Shown here: piece after piece, positions 7,838 to 15,649 of the stretch
Layout: every line of letters starts with the position of its first letter
How positions within the stretch are numbered: the first letter of the stretch is position 1
Origin: an uncultured Clostridia bacterium
Lineage (GTDB): Bacteria; Bacillota; Clostridia; UBA1381
Reading direction: 5' to 3'
Assembly: GCA_934487205.1 (NCBI GenBank)
Contig: CAKSRS010000026.1
Location: 1-33,394, forward strand
Length of the DNA stretch: 33,394 nt
Notes under the pieces: model-generated
Databases searched by the model: none
Told to the model about the DNA's origin: nothing
What the model saw: only the letters and a program-made list of their open reading frames with translations
Translations under genes and position numbers: made by a program

Positions 7838-7866
7838 ATTATACAATATTTTAACCATTTGTGCAA
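7838..7866 (-). promoter_or_regulatory. Promoter of the decarboxylase gene
   Basis: On the minus strand TTGCAC (7861-7866), a 17-base spacer and TATAAT (7838-7843). It lies back to back with the MFS promoter at 7873-7901. Confidence 0.7.
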
Positions 7867-7872
7867 TAGTAA

Positions 7873-7901
7873 TTGACATTATTTTGCAATTGTGATAGAA
7901 T
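7873..7901 (+). promoter_or_regulatory. Promoter of the MFS transporter gene
   Basis: TTGACA (7873-7878), a 17-base spacer and TAGAAT (7896-7901). The two divergent -35 boxes are only six bases apart, so one DNA-bound regulator could affect both genes. Confidence 0.7.
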
Positions 7902-7931
7902 AATTTGGTAATTTCTATTGGGGGTAAAAAA

Positions 7932-9146
7932 ATGAAACAAGCGGCTGAAAATTATGAGTTTAAAAAAGCTTTAAAAATCGGCTCCGTGTGTATTTTTACA
8001 TACATGATGAGCTATTATATGCGCAATATACTGAGCGTGACAACGCCGGAAATGCTTGAAAACGGCGATTTTACCAAAGAATTTATTGCGACGATGTCGT
8101 CGGTTTATATGATTGTGTATGCGTCGGGGCAGCTTGTGAACGGAATTATCGGCGATATTATAAAACCGCGGTTTATGGTGTTTATCGGGCTTGTTCTTGC
8201 CGGAGTGTCGCTCATTGGTTTTCCGTTTGCCGCCGTGCCGATAGAACAGGTTTGCTGTTTTGCCGTACTGGGATTTGGATTTTCAATGCTCCGCGGACCA
8301 ATCGTTAAGCTTGTTTCGGAAAACACCTTGCCGACGCATGCGCGTATGTGCTGCGTGATGCTGTCGGTATCGTGCTATGCGGGCCCCCTGATTGCCGGAT
8401 TATTCGCGATGTTTTTAAAATGGAAACCGGTATTTATAGTATCGGGAATTATATCACTGCTGCTGGCGGCTTTCAGTTATATCACATTTGCCGTTTTGGA
8501 AAAATCGGGACTTATCGTACCGATGAAGGTGAAGAAAACCGATGATAAAAAGGAAAAAATCAGCGTTTTATCGGTATTTAAGCTTGATAATTTTGTTGTG
8601 TATCTGCTTATTGGCATGGTTATTGAAATTTCGGGAACGGCAATATCATTTTGGCTGCCGACATATATGAGCGAGTACCTCGGATTTCCGTCCAATGTTT
8701 CGGGCGTGGTATACTCGGTAATTTCTCTGATAAAGTCATTCGGTCCGTTTTTGTGCTTGGTACTGTTTAAAAAATTCGGTGAAGATGATATGAAGATGAT
8801 GCGCGTCATGTATGTGCTTTCCACGCTGTTTTTCGTGGGCATGAGCGTTATTACGAATGTGTGGATAAATCTTCTGCTGCTGCTTTTGGCGCTTTTGGCG
8901 ACATGCTGTGCGTCGGGCGTTATGTGGAGTATTTACATACCGAGCCTTGCGAAAAGCGGCAAAGTTTCAAGCGCAAACGGCATTTTGGATTGTTCCGGGT
9001 ATGCCGCCGCCGCTGCCGCAACTACCGGATTTGCGTATGTAATGCAGTCGTACGGCTGGACAGGAACAATTTTGCTGTGGGCGGGAATAACATTCGTAGG
9101 GATTATACTAACTTATTTTGGAAAAAAACAAGACGTTACGGAATAA
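7932..9146 (+). CDS. MFS transporter, organophosphate-antiporter-like
   Basis: 404 residues with about twelve hydrophobic segments, a short soluble loop near the middle (KKTDDKKEK) and a charged tail, so a 12-helix major facilitator in the inner membrane. The start at 7932 is chosen for its GGGGG site and because the 7905 alternative begins just after the -10 box. The N-terminal MSYYMRNILSVTTPEML and the GIIGDIIKPR loop after helix 2 resemble the GlpT/UhpT (OPA) branch, but I would not assign glycerol-3-phosphate as substrate. It is divergent from the decarboxylase. A clear terminator follows. Confidence 0.8.
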   Translation: MKQAAENYEFKKALKIGSVCIFTYMMSYYMRNILSVTTPEMLENGDFTKEFIATMSSVYMIVYASGQLVNGIIGDIIKPRFMVFIGLVLAGVSLIGFPFAAVPIEQVCCFAVLGFGFSMLRGPIVKLVSENTLPTHARMCCVMLSVSCYAGPLIAGLFAMFLKWKPVFIVSGIISLLLAAFSYITFAVLEKSGLIVPMKVKKTDDKKEKISVLSVFKLDNFVVYLLIGMVIEISGTAISFWLPTYMSEYLGFPSNVSGVVYSVISLIKSFGPFLCLVLFKKFGEDDMKMMRVMYVLSTLFFVGMSVITNVWINLLLLLLALLATCCASGVMWSIYIPSLAKSGKVSSANGILDCSGYAAAAAATTGFAYVMQSYGWTGTILLWAGITFVGIILTYFGKKQDVTE

Positions 9147-9165
9147 AAAACGCCGTTTTAAGTAT

Positions 9166-9202
9166 AAAATTCCGCAGGATAAAAAATCTTGCGGAATTTT
9201 TT
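9166..9202 (+). terminator. Terminator of the MFS gene
   Basis: An 11-bp stem (AAAATTCCGCA with TGCGGAATTTT) and a short T-run. Confidence 0.8.
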
Positions 9203-9233
9203 GCGCGGAAACAGAAAAAATGCTCAGGATATA

Positions 9234-9261
9234 TTGAAAACGGAATTATTTGTGATATAAT
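9234..9261 (+). promoter_or_regulatory. Promoter of the SLH-domain pseudogene
   Basis: TTGAAA (9234-9239), a 16-base spacer and TATAAT (9256-9261), followed by a GGAGG site at 9278. The expression signals are intact although the gene is broken. Confidence 0.65.
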
Positions 9262-9289
9262 AAATATAAAATATTTCGGAGGTTGAGTG

Positions 9290-9811
9290 ATGAAAAAAAT
9301 ATTGATTTTTATGTTGACCGTGATGCTGCTTTTTGGTTTTCAGACGCTTGCGTTTGCCGAAAGACAACCCGTAGGCGAAACGGTAGTTAAGGATAATATG
9401 CTTTTTATAAACGGAAATTCCATTCCCGCGGCGCAGCTGCCGAATGCGTTTGTTTATGTGTGCCGGTTGATGACCTTGAATGGTACGGGTTTGATGTAGA
9501 ACGCAAAGGAACAGATGACAAGAGAATATACATAGTTACGCGAAATGCAAAAAAAGAGCGTTTATGCGGGTGGGGCGGCGGCAATTCTTTACAGGGTTGC
9601 TGAATTTTTGGGAAACAAAACAATGCCGGCTGCCGTAAATGCAGTATATGCGGACGAGGATAAAATTTCCGATTGGGCGAAATCCTCGGTTACATGCATG
9701 AATGCTATGGGGATAATGAACGGCGTATCCGGAAATGAATTTGCGCCCAAACAAATATATACGGCGGAACAGGCTGTTGCGACTATGTTAAGAATGTACG
9801 AATGTAATTAG
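9290..9811 (+). pseudogene. Secreted copper-amine-oxidase-like / SLH domain protein, broken by two frameshifts
   Basis: Starts with a clean signal peptide (KKILIFMLTVMLLFGFQTLA, then FAE). It continues as a copper-amine-oxidase-N-like extracellular domain (VKDNMLFINGNSIPAAQLPN). The frame shifts near 9458 at a GTGTG run and continues as VPVDDLEWYGFDVERKG and DDKRIYIVTRN. It shifts again near 9550 into AAAILYRVAEFLG and a typical SLH ending (DWAKSSVTCMNAMGIMNG with YTAEQAVATMLRMYE). Reading all three frames restores a coherent protein of about 170 residues, so the shifts are recent or are assembly errors. The intact protein would be exported and probably cell-wall attached. Confidence 0.75.
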
Positions 9812-9821
9812 TGAAATTTAA

Positions 9822-9867
9822 AAACAGGCAAGCTGCGGGATACCCTGTGGCTTGCCTGTTTGTTTTT
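9822..9867. terminator. Bidirectional terminator between convergent genes
   Basis: A 12-bp stem built from AACAGGCAAGC (9823-9833) and GCTTGCCTGTT (9850-9860), with T-rich tails on both strands. It serves the SLH pseudogene (plus) and dapL (minus). Confidence 0.8.
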
Positions 9868-9899
9868 GCGATATGTAAGCGCGGCGCACTGTTTTTCGG

Positions 9900-11087
9900 C
9901 TATTTTGCAAGAACTTTTTCCATGCGTTCCAAAGCCTCTGCCGTTCTTTCGTTCGAGCCGAATCCGGACAGGCGGAAAAATCCCTCGCCGTTTTCGCCGA
10001 ATCCCTCGCCGGGAGTGCCGATTACGTTGCATTTTTCAAGCATCATATCGAAGAAATCCCAGCTTTTCATATTATCGGGGCATTTCAGCCATACATACGG
10101 GCTGTTTTTGCCGCCGTAATAGGTAAGACCGAGTTTTGAAAATGTTTTCATCATGTTTTCGGTATTTTTGCGGTAATAATTTATATTTTCAAGGATTTCG
10201 GAATAGCCTTCATCAGTGAACACAGCTGCCGCGGCACGCTGAACAACATAAGATACGCCGTTAAATTTTGTGGATTGGCGGCGTTTCCATAAATCCAGGA
10301 GTTTTATGCCGTCAAATTCCAAATCGGACGGCACAACCGTGTAGCCGCAGCGCACGCCGGTAAATCCCGCGGTTTTGGAAAAGGAGCAAAATTCTATTGC
10401 ACATTTTCTTGCGCCGTCAATCTCGAATATGCTGCGCGGGCAATCGGTATCGGTGATGAAAATTTCATATGCCGCGTCATATAAAATTACGGCATTTGTA
10501 CGGATTGCAAAATCCACCCATGATTTAAGCTGTTTGCGGTTGTATGCCGCGCCCGTCGGATTGTTCGGCGAGCAGATGTAGATAATATCCGCTTTGTCGG
10601 AGTCGGCGGGAAGGGGAAGAAATCCGTTTTCTTCATTTGCGGAAATATATTTTATTTTCCGCCCCGACATAATGTTGGTATCGCAGTAAACGGGGTAAAC
10701 CGGGTCGGGGATAAGCACGGTGTTGTCGGTGTCGAAAATGTCAAGAATGTTGGAAACATCTTCCTTTGCGCCGCATGTTACAATGATTTCTGATTCGTCA
10801 ACACTTACGCCTATGTGATTTTGATAGTGATTTTTAATTGCTTTGATTAAAAAATCTTCGCCGTAGCTTTCGGGATAGCCGTGAAATGTTTCGATGTTTC
10901 CCATTTCCGTGGCGGCGTTTTTCATTTCGGTCACGGCGGCACGGCAGAGCGGCAGCGTTACGTCGCCTATACCCATGCGGATAATGTCCGCGCCGGGGTG
11001 TGATTTTTTATAATCGTCGGTCTTTTGCGCGATTGTTTTAAAAAGATATGATTGTTTTAAGTTTAAATAATTTTTGTTGATTTTCAT
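9900..11087 (-). CDS. dapL: L,L-diaminopimelate aminotransferase
   Basis: A class I/II PLP aminotransferase converting tetrahydrodipicolinate to L,L-diaminopimelate in one step of lysine and peptidoglycan synthesis. 395 residues from the ATG at 11087, preferred for its AAGGAGA site; the ATG nine codons upstream lacks one. The N-terminal MKINKNYLNLKQSYLF and the GIGDVTLPLCRAAVTEM region are typical of the DapL family. ICSPNNPTGA, YDAAYE and the PLP lysine in SFSKTAGFTGVRCGY are all present. dapF lies upstream on the same strand but dapL has its own promoter, overlapped by a long palindrome. The next enzyme, DapF, epimerises the product, so the pair covers two consecutive steps. Confidence 0.92.
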   Translation of the reverse strand: MKINKNYLNLKQSYLFKTIAQKTDDYKKSHPGADIIRMGIGDVTLPLCRAAVTEMKNAATEMGNIETFHGYPESYGEDFLIKAIKNHYQNHIGVSVDESEIIVTCGAKEDVSNILDIFDTDNTVLIPDPVYPVYCDTNIMSGRKIKYISANEENGFLPLPADSDKADIIYICSPNNPTGAAYNRKQLKSWVDFAIRTNAVILYDAAYEIFITDTDCPRSIFEIDGARKCAIEFCSFSKTAGFTGVRCGYTVVPSDLEFDGIKLLDLWKRRQSTKFNGVSYVVQRAAAAVFTDEGYSEILENINYYRKNTENMMKTFSKLGLTYYGGKNSPYVWLKCPDNMKSWDFFDMMLEKCNVIGTPGEGFGENGEGFFRLSGFGSNERTAEALERMEKVLAK

Positions 11088-11112
11088 TGCGGTTTCTCCT
11101 TTTCGCAAACGC

Positions 11113-11150
11113 AAAATATTTACGGTACATATATGTAGCGTAAATATTTT
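11113..11150. promoter_or_regulatory. 38-bp palindrome at the dapL promoter
   Basis: AAAATATTTACG and its complement flank an inner TACATATATGTA palindrome. The whole 38 bases are symmetric except one G/G pair. It covers most of the -10 box and the start site, as expected for a repressor operator. A role as an RNA hairpin in the leader or as a weak terminator for dapF is possible, but there is no U-tract. Confidence 0.65.
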
Positions 11151-11174
11151 ATCATAGTTTTATTTAAATTTCAA
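11146..11174 (-). promoter_or_regulatory. Promoter of dapL
   Basis: On the minus strand TTGAAA (11169-11174), a 17-base spacer and TAAAAT (11146-11151). The -35 box lies at the end of the dapF coding region. Confidence 0.6.
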
Positions 11175-12006
11175 CACTTCCGATGAACGCGGTAACTGCC
11201 TCCCCCGTCATTCTAATGCTCTCTCCGCAGTTTATGATAAGTTCGCCGCCGCGGAGTTTTACGGTTATGTCGGCGCTGTGCATACAAAGTCTGTTCATGC
11301 AAGCTGCCGCAACCGCCGCACATGCGCCCGTGCCGCAGGCGTAGGTCTCGCCGCTGCCACGCTCCCATACGCGCATCTCAAAAGTTGCATCGGACAGCTT
11401 TTTCACAAATTCCACATTGACTTTTTCGGGGAATATCGGGTCGTTTTCAATCTTAGAGCCGATTTTTTCGATTTCAAAATTACGCAAATCAAAGTCGGAC
11501 GGCACAAATATAACGCAGTGGGGATTACCCATGCTGACGCAGGTGATTGTCTGTAATTCGCCGCCGACAAGCATTTCGCGGCCGATAATGGGTTCGTCGG
11601 ACAGTACGGGGATACTGCCCGGGGCAAAATCCGGCGCACCCATATCTACCGATGCACACGTTACTTTTCCGTTTTCAATAAACAAATCCACCGTTTTTAT
11701 GCCGGATAAAGTCTCGATTTTCAGCGGATTTTTGCGGCAAATTCCGTTGTCGTAAACAAATTTTGCGACGCAGCGCACGCCGTTCCCGCACATTTTTCCT
11801 TCCGAACCGTCGGCGTTGTACATTTTCATTTTCGCGTCAGCAATGTCGGACGGGCAGACCATGATAAGCCCATCCGAACCGATTGAAAAATGTCGTCGTG
11901 ACAGTTTTATTGCTGCATCCGACGGATTTTCCAAGTTCTGTGTAAATCCGTCGACATAGATGTAATCGTTGCCGCAGCCGTGCATTTTTGTGAAATTTAA
12001 AATCAT
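11164..12006 (-). CDS. dapF: Diaminopimelate epimerase
   Basis: Converts L,L- to meso-diaminopimelate, the cell-wall and lysine precursor. 280 residues, the family norm. The first catalytic cysteine lies in the MCGNGVRC motif and the second in ACGTGACA. MHGCGNDY near the N-terminus is also diagnostic. The ATG at 12006 is preferred because AGGTGAT lies just upstream; the in-frame ATG five codons earlier overlaps the end of asnB and lacks a site. It sits 14 bases after asnB and so probably shares its T-box-controlled transcript, an unusual partner for asparagine synthetase. Confidence 0.93.
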   Translation of the reverse strand: MILNFTKMHGCGNDYIYVDGFTQNLENPSDAAIKLSRRHFSIGSDGLIMVCPSDIADAKMKMYNADGSEGKMCGNGVRCVAKFVYDNGICRKNPLKIETLSGIKTVDLFIENGKVTCASVDMGAPDFAPGSIPVLSDEPIIGREMLVGGELQTITCVSMGNPHCVIFVPSDFDLRNFEIEKIGSKIENDPIFPEKVNVEFVKKLSDATFEMRVWERGSGETYACGTGACAAVAAACMNRLCMHSADITVKLRGGELIINCGESIRMTGEAVTAFIGSVEI

Positions 12007-12020
12007 ATTATCACCTTTCA

Positions 12021-13598
12021 TTATATTCCGCTTGCACCGTAGTTTGACAAAACTCTTGCCGAGGGGTCGTCAACGTCGCAGCCTTCCCATTCCTTGTTCG
12101 GCATCCAGAAATCAACAATCATATCGCTCTGACCGGGATAATATTTTTCGAAAATTTCGCGGTATAAAAGCGATTCTTTTGTAAACGGCGCTGCATGAAT
12201 ATATTTTTTTCTTTTTTCCTCATATTCGGCGTCGGTGTAAAATTTTTCGGCATAGTCTTTAAGATACCATACCATGGAGTGACCGACAGCGTCGGAAAAC
12301 GCCGCCTTTTCGCGGTACAGAATATCGTGGGGAAGGTAGTCGCCCTCGAACGCATGGCGCAGGAGATATTTTCCCTTTCCGTAAGTGTTGAGTTTCTTTT
12401 CCGGGTCGATGGACATAACGTATTCAACAAAATCCAAATCGCCGAACGGTACGCGCGCCTCGAGCGAGTTTACCGAAATACAGCGGTCGGCGCGGAGAAC
12501 GTCGTACATATGCAGCTCGTGTACGCGCTTTTGCGATTCTGCCTGAAACGCTGCCGCGGACGGCGCAAAATCGGTGTATTTGTAGCCGAAAAGCTCGTCG
12601 GATATTTCGCCTGTCAGAAGTACGCGGATATCGGTGTTTTCGTGAATATATTTGCACAGGAGATACATGCCCATGCTTGCGCGGATGGTCGTGATATCGT
12701 AGGTGCCGAGAAGTTTTATTACGCCGTCGAGAGACTCAAGAACATCATCTTTTGTTATGATAACCTCGGTATGCTCGCTGCCGATATATTCCGCGACCTG
12801 TTTTGCGTATTTGAGGTCGATTGCGTCCTCGCTCATGCCTATCGCAAAAGTTTTAATCGGCTTGTCGCTTTTTCGCGCGGCAATTGCGCATACGAGGGAG
12901 GAGTCGAGTCCGCCCGAAAGTAAAAATCCAACTTTTGCATCGGCGATAAGCCGCTTTTCTATGCCGCATACAAGCTTATCATGAATGTTTTTGCAGATTG
13001 TATCAATATCGTCGCGGCAAACGCTTTTAACCACCGTCATGTCTCGGTAGCAGATGAATTTTCCGTCCTTATAGTAATGTCCGGGCGGAAACGGCATAAT
13101 TTTATCGCACATGCAAATCAGGTTTTTCGGTTCGCTCGCAAAACAGATTTCGCCGTTTTTATCGTATCCGCAGTAGAGCGGGCGTATGCCGATGGGGTCG
13201 CGTGCGGCGATATATTCCTTGTGCCGGGCGTCGTATATAATGAGTGCAAATTCCGCGTCAAGCATGCGGAACATATCGGTGCCGTATTCAAAATACATCG
13301 GTAAAAGTATTTCGCAGTCCGAACCGCTTACAAATGTATACTTATGCGACAGTTTTTCCTTTATGCTTTCGTAGCCGTAAATTTCACCGTTACATACAAC
13401 ATAACTTCCGTTCAGTTCAAACGGCTGCATGCCGCTTTCATCAAGCCCCATAATCGCCAGGCGGTGAAATCCGAGATAACCGCTGCCCGTGTCGATGATG
13501 CGTGAGCAGTCCGGCCCGCGCGATATTGTTTCGTCAAATCCCTTTTTAAATAAGTCCAAAGTGGCACTGCTGCCACAGACTCCCATTATTGAACACAT
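12021..13598 (-). CDS. asnB: Asparagine synthetase, glutamine-hydrolysing
   Basis: Makes asparagine from aspartate, ATP and glutamine. 525 residues. The N-terminal glutaminase domain starts with the nucleophile Cys2 (MCSIMG), which fixes the start, and an upstream CGGAGGAA supports it. SRGPD, HRLAIMG and CNGEIY are glutaminase landmarks. The synthetase domain has the PP-loop LLSGGLDSSLV, then GEISDELFGYKY. The order is glutaminase then synthetase, as in E. coli AsnB. A T-box leader with an apparent AAC specifier precedes it, so expression should rise when tRNA-Asn is uncharged. It lies behind the Amt-PII gene with no visible promoter in between. Confidence 0.95.
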   Translation of the reverse strand: MCSIMGVCGSSATLDLFKKGFDETISRGPDCSRIIDTGSGYLGFHRLAIMGLDESGMQPFELNGSYVVCNGEIYGYESIKEKLSHKYTFVSGSDCEILLPMYFEYGTDMFRMLDAEFALIIYDARHKEYIAARDPIGIRPLYCGYDKNGEICFASEPKNLICMCDKIMPFPPGHYYKDGKFICYRDMTVVKSVCRDDIDTICKNIHDKLVCGIEKRLIADAKVGFLLSGGLDSSLVCAIAARKSDKPIKTFAIGMSEDAIDLKYAKQVAEYIGSEHTEVIITKDDVLESLDGVIKLLGTYDITTIRASMGMYLLCKYIHENTDIRVLLTGEISDELFGYKYTDFAPSAAAFQAESQKRVHELHMYDVLRADRCISVNSLEARVPFGDLDFVEYVMSIDPEKKLNTYGKGKYLLRHAFEGDYLPHDILYREKAAFSDAVGHSMVWYLKDYAEKFYTDAEYEEKRKKYIHAAPFTKESLLYREIFEKYYPGQSDMIVDFWMPNKEWEGCDVDDPSARVLSNYGASGI

Positions 13599-13639
13599 AC
13601 TAAATTCCTCCGAAAAATTAATTCAGCGTATTTGTAATA

Positions 13640-13868
13640 GGGCAAGTGCTGTAACCTGCGGTGCCACCTATATTTATACTCCTTTTTCGAGTCTCTGTCA
13701 AGACCTTGCCGACTGACGCGCGGCACACGGCGCACCTACTGAGGTATTTTCCCTGTTCAGCTTGCGGCTCGCCGGGTGTTATTCGTGCAAACTCATACTG
13801 CATGGATTTCACCGTCCCATACTCTCTTTAAGCGATATCTGCATTACTTCTCCCGACTCAAACGCCTT
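13640..13868 (-). promoter_or_regulatory. T-box leader of asnB (apparent Asn specifier)
   Basis: On the minus strand the stem I base pairs CGGG with CCCG. A loop of AGAAGTAA against CGAATAACA holds the likely specifier AAC (13778-13780) followed by A. Above it are AGAGAG and a 6-bp apical stem with a GACGGTGAAAT terminal loop. A stem III-like GTCT/AGAC hairpin follows. The conserved TGGCACCGC box is complement 13658-13666. ATAGG before it pairs with CCTAT after it to form the antiterminator base. I could not find a U-tract terminator, so control may be translational or the terminator is atypical. Confidence 0.8.
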
Positions 13869-13875
13869 TAAACTG

Positions 13876-15621
13876 TTATTCTACGTCCTGAAGGGCGTCA
13901 TACCCTTCTTCACCTGTTCTTACTTTTACTACATTTTCAACATCATAAACAAAAATCTTACCATCGCCGATATGACCTGTGTAAAGAACCTTTTTAGCGG
14001 TTTCAATTACTGTCCGTACCGGGATTTTACTTACTACTATATCTACCTGAACCTTAGGCAGCAAGGTTGTTTCAACAGGAACACCTCTGTAATATTCCGG
14101 CTTGCCTTTTTGCTGACCGCAGCCCATAACGTGTGCAACCGTCATACCGGTTATACCGAGGTCGACCATTGCATTTTTGAGTGCCTCAAAACGAACTTCT
14201 TTACAGATAATTTCTATCTTTGTGAACTTAGGTGATGTACCGTCATGCTCGTGCTTGACGGGCGATGCCGCCTTTTCAACTGTAACCGCCTTTGATACCG
14301 GAACATCACCCGTGATGTCGCCAGAGTAATCAAGCGCTGTGGTATCCGGCTCCATTGCTATACCGGCATATGCCGTAAGCAAGCCGTGTTCCGTGATGTC
14401 CAGACCGGCAATTTCATCTTCTGCCGATGCACGAAGTCCGATTGTATGCTTTAAGATAAGGAATACGATTGTAATAATAACTGCAACGTATGCCATTACC
14501 GAAATAACTCCCAAAAGCTGTATGCCAAGGAATTTAAATCCGCCGCCGTAGAACAAACCTTTCATAACGGGGAATGTACCGTCCGCATCGGGCACGCCGC
14601 CTGTTGAGAATAAGCCGAGAAGAATTGTGCCGACGCTGCCGCAAACACCATGAACCGAAATTGCACCGACGGGGTCATCAATCTTAGCTTTTTTATCGAA
14701 AAATTCTACTGCCAAAACTATCAGTAAACCAAAGATTATACCCATGATAGCCGCACCTACGGGGCTTACCGTATCACAGCCCGCCGTAATGCCTACCAAA
14801 CCGGCAAGCGCGGCGTTGTATGTCATGGAAACATCAGGCTTTCCATATCTTATCCATGTGAAGATAAGCGTCGTGCAGCAAGCAACCGCAGCTGCAAGGT
14901 TTGTGTTAAAGAATATCAGGCCGGCGCGTGTAACCTGTGCGTCGGAATCCATGCCTACCGTTGATGCGCCATTAAATCCGAACCAGCAGAACCACAGGAT
15001 AAATACGCCGAGCGCCGCAACGGTAACGTTGTGACCGAGGATAGCTCTCGGCTTGCCGTCTTTGTCATACTTTCCGATACGCGGACCGAGGATTGCGGCA
15101 CCGATAAGTGCGCAGATACCGCCGACCATATGTACTGCCGTAGAACCGGCGAAATCATGGAAGCCAAGCTGTGCCAGCCAGCCGCCGCCCCAGATCCAGT
15201 GCCCGGAAATCGGGTAGATGAACAGTGAAATTGCAGCCGAGTAGATGCAGTATGCGCTGAATTTTGTACGCTCTGCCATTGCACCGGAAACGATTGTTGC
15301 CGAAGTGGCACAGAAAACTGTCTGGAAAATCGCATATGCCCAAAGCGGAACGCCGTCGGGAAGGATTGAACTGTAATCCTTCATAATCAACGGGTCAATC
15401 CAACCGAAAAATGCCGTGCCGGTACCGAACATAATTCCGAAACCGAAAAGCCAGAAACACGGTGTGCCGATACAAAAATCCATAAGGTTTTTCATAAGAA
15501 TATTACCTGTGTTTTTTGCTCTTGTAAATCCTGCCTCACACATGGAAAAGCCTGCCTGCATGAAGAATACCAATGCTGCGCCAAGCAGCACCCAAATTGT
15601 GTTTACTGCACTGAAAGTCAT
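13876..15621 (-). CDS. amt: Ammonium transporter fused to a PII signalling domain
   Basis: 581 residues. Residues 1 to about 405 are an Amt/Mep/Rh channel with about eleven membrane helices and the conserved stretches MQAGFSMCEAGF, GDFAG-like HDFAGSTAVHMVGG and GAISVHGVCG. A soluble linker follows. Residues 465-581 form a complete PII (GlnB/GlnK) domain with a T-loop holding PEYYRG and the nucleotide-binding TGHIGDGKIFV. Normally amt and glnK are neighbouring genes and GlnK plugs the channel when nitrogen is ample. Here the plug is tethered. The T-loop Tyr region is retained, though uridylylation is not certain in this group. It lies 28 bases behind glnN with an AAGGAG site, so both share the glnN promoter. 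Confidence 0.93.
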   Translation of the reverse strand: MTFSAVNTIWVLLGAALVFFMQAGFSMCEAGFTRAKNTGNILMKNLMDFCIGTPCFWLFGFGIMFGTGTAFFGWIDPLIMKDYSSILPDGVPLWAYAIFQTVFCATSATIVSGAMAERTKFSAYCIYSAAISLFIYPISGHWIWGGGWLAQLGFHDFAGSTAVHMVGGICALIGAAILGPRIGKYDKDGKPRAILGHNVTVAALGVFILWFCWFGFNGASTVGMDSDAQVTRAGLIFFNTNLAAAVACCTTLIFTWIRYGKPDVSMTYNAALAGLVGITAGCDTVSPVGAAIMGIIFGLLIVLAVEFFDKKAKIDDPVGAISVHGVCGSVGTILLGLFSTGGVPDADGTFPVMKGLFYGGGFKFLGIQLLGVISVMAYVAVIITIVFLILKHTIGLRASAEDEIAGLDITEHGLLTAYAGIAMEPDTTALDYSGDITGDVPVSKAVTVEKAASPVKHEHDGTSPKFTKIEIICKEVRFEALKNAMVDLGITGMTVAHVMGCGQQKGKPEYYRGVPVETTLLPKVQVDIVVSKIPVRTVIETAKKVLYTGHIGDGKIFVYDVENVVKVRTGEEGYDALQDVE

Positions 15622-15649
15622 TTTAAATCACTCCTTAATATTATCCTGT

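Noticed and set aside
12195..12923. 242-codon plus-strand frame opposite asnB.
   Set aside because: Antisense shadow of a well-identified gene; no domain and no ribosome binding site.
13673..13701. Minus-strand TTGACA-17-TATAAA between stem III and the T-box sequence of the asnB leader.
   Set aside because: The TTGACA lies in the loop and arm of the stem III-like hairpin and the resulting transcript would lack stem I. Chance match is likely, although a bypass promoter cannot be excluded.
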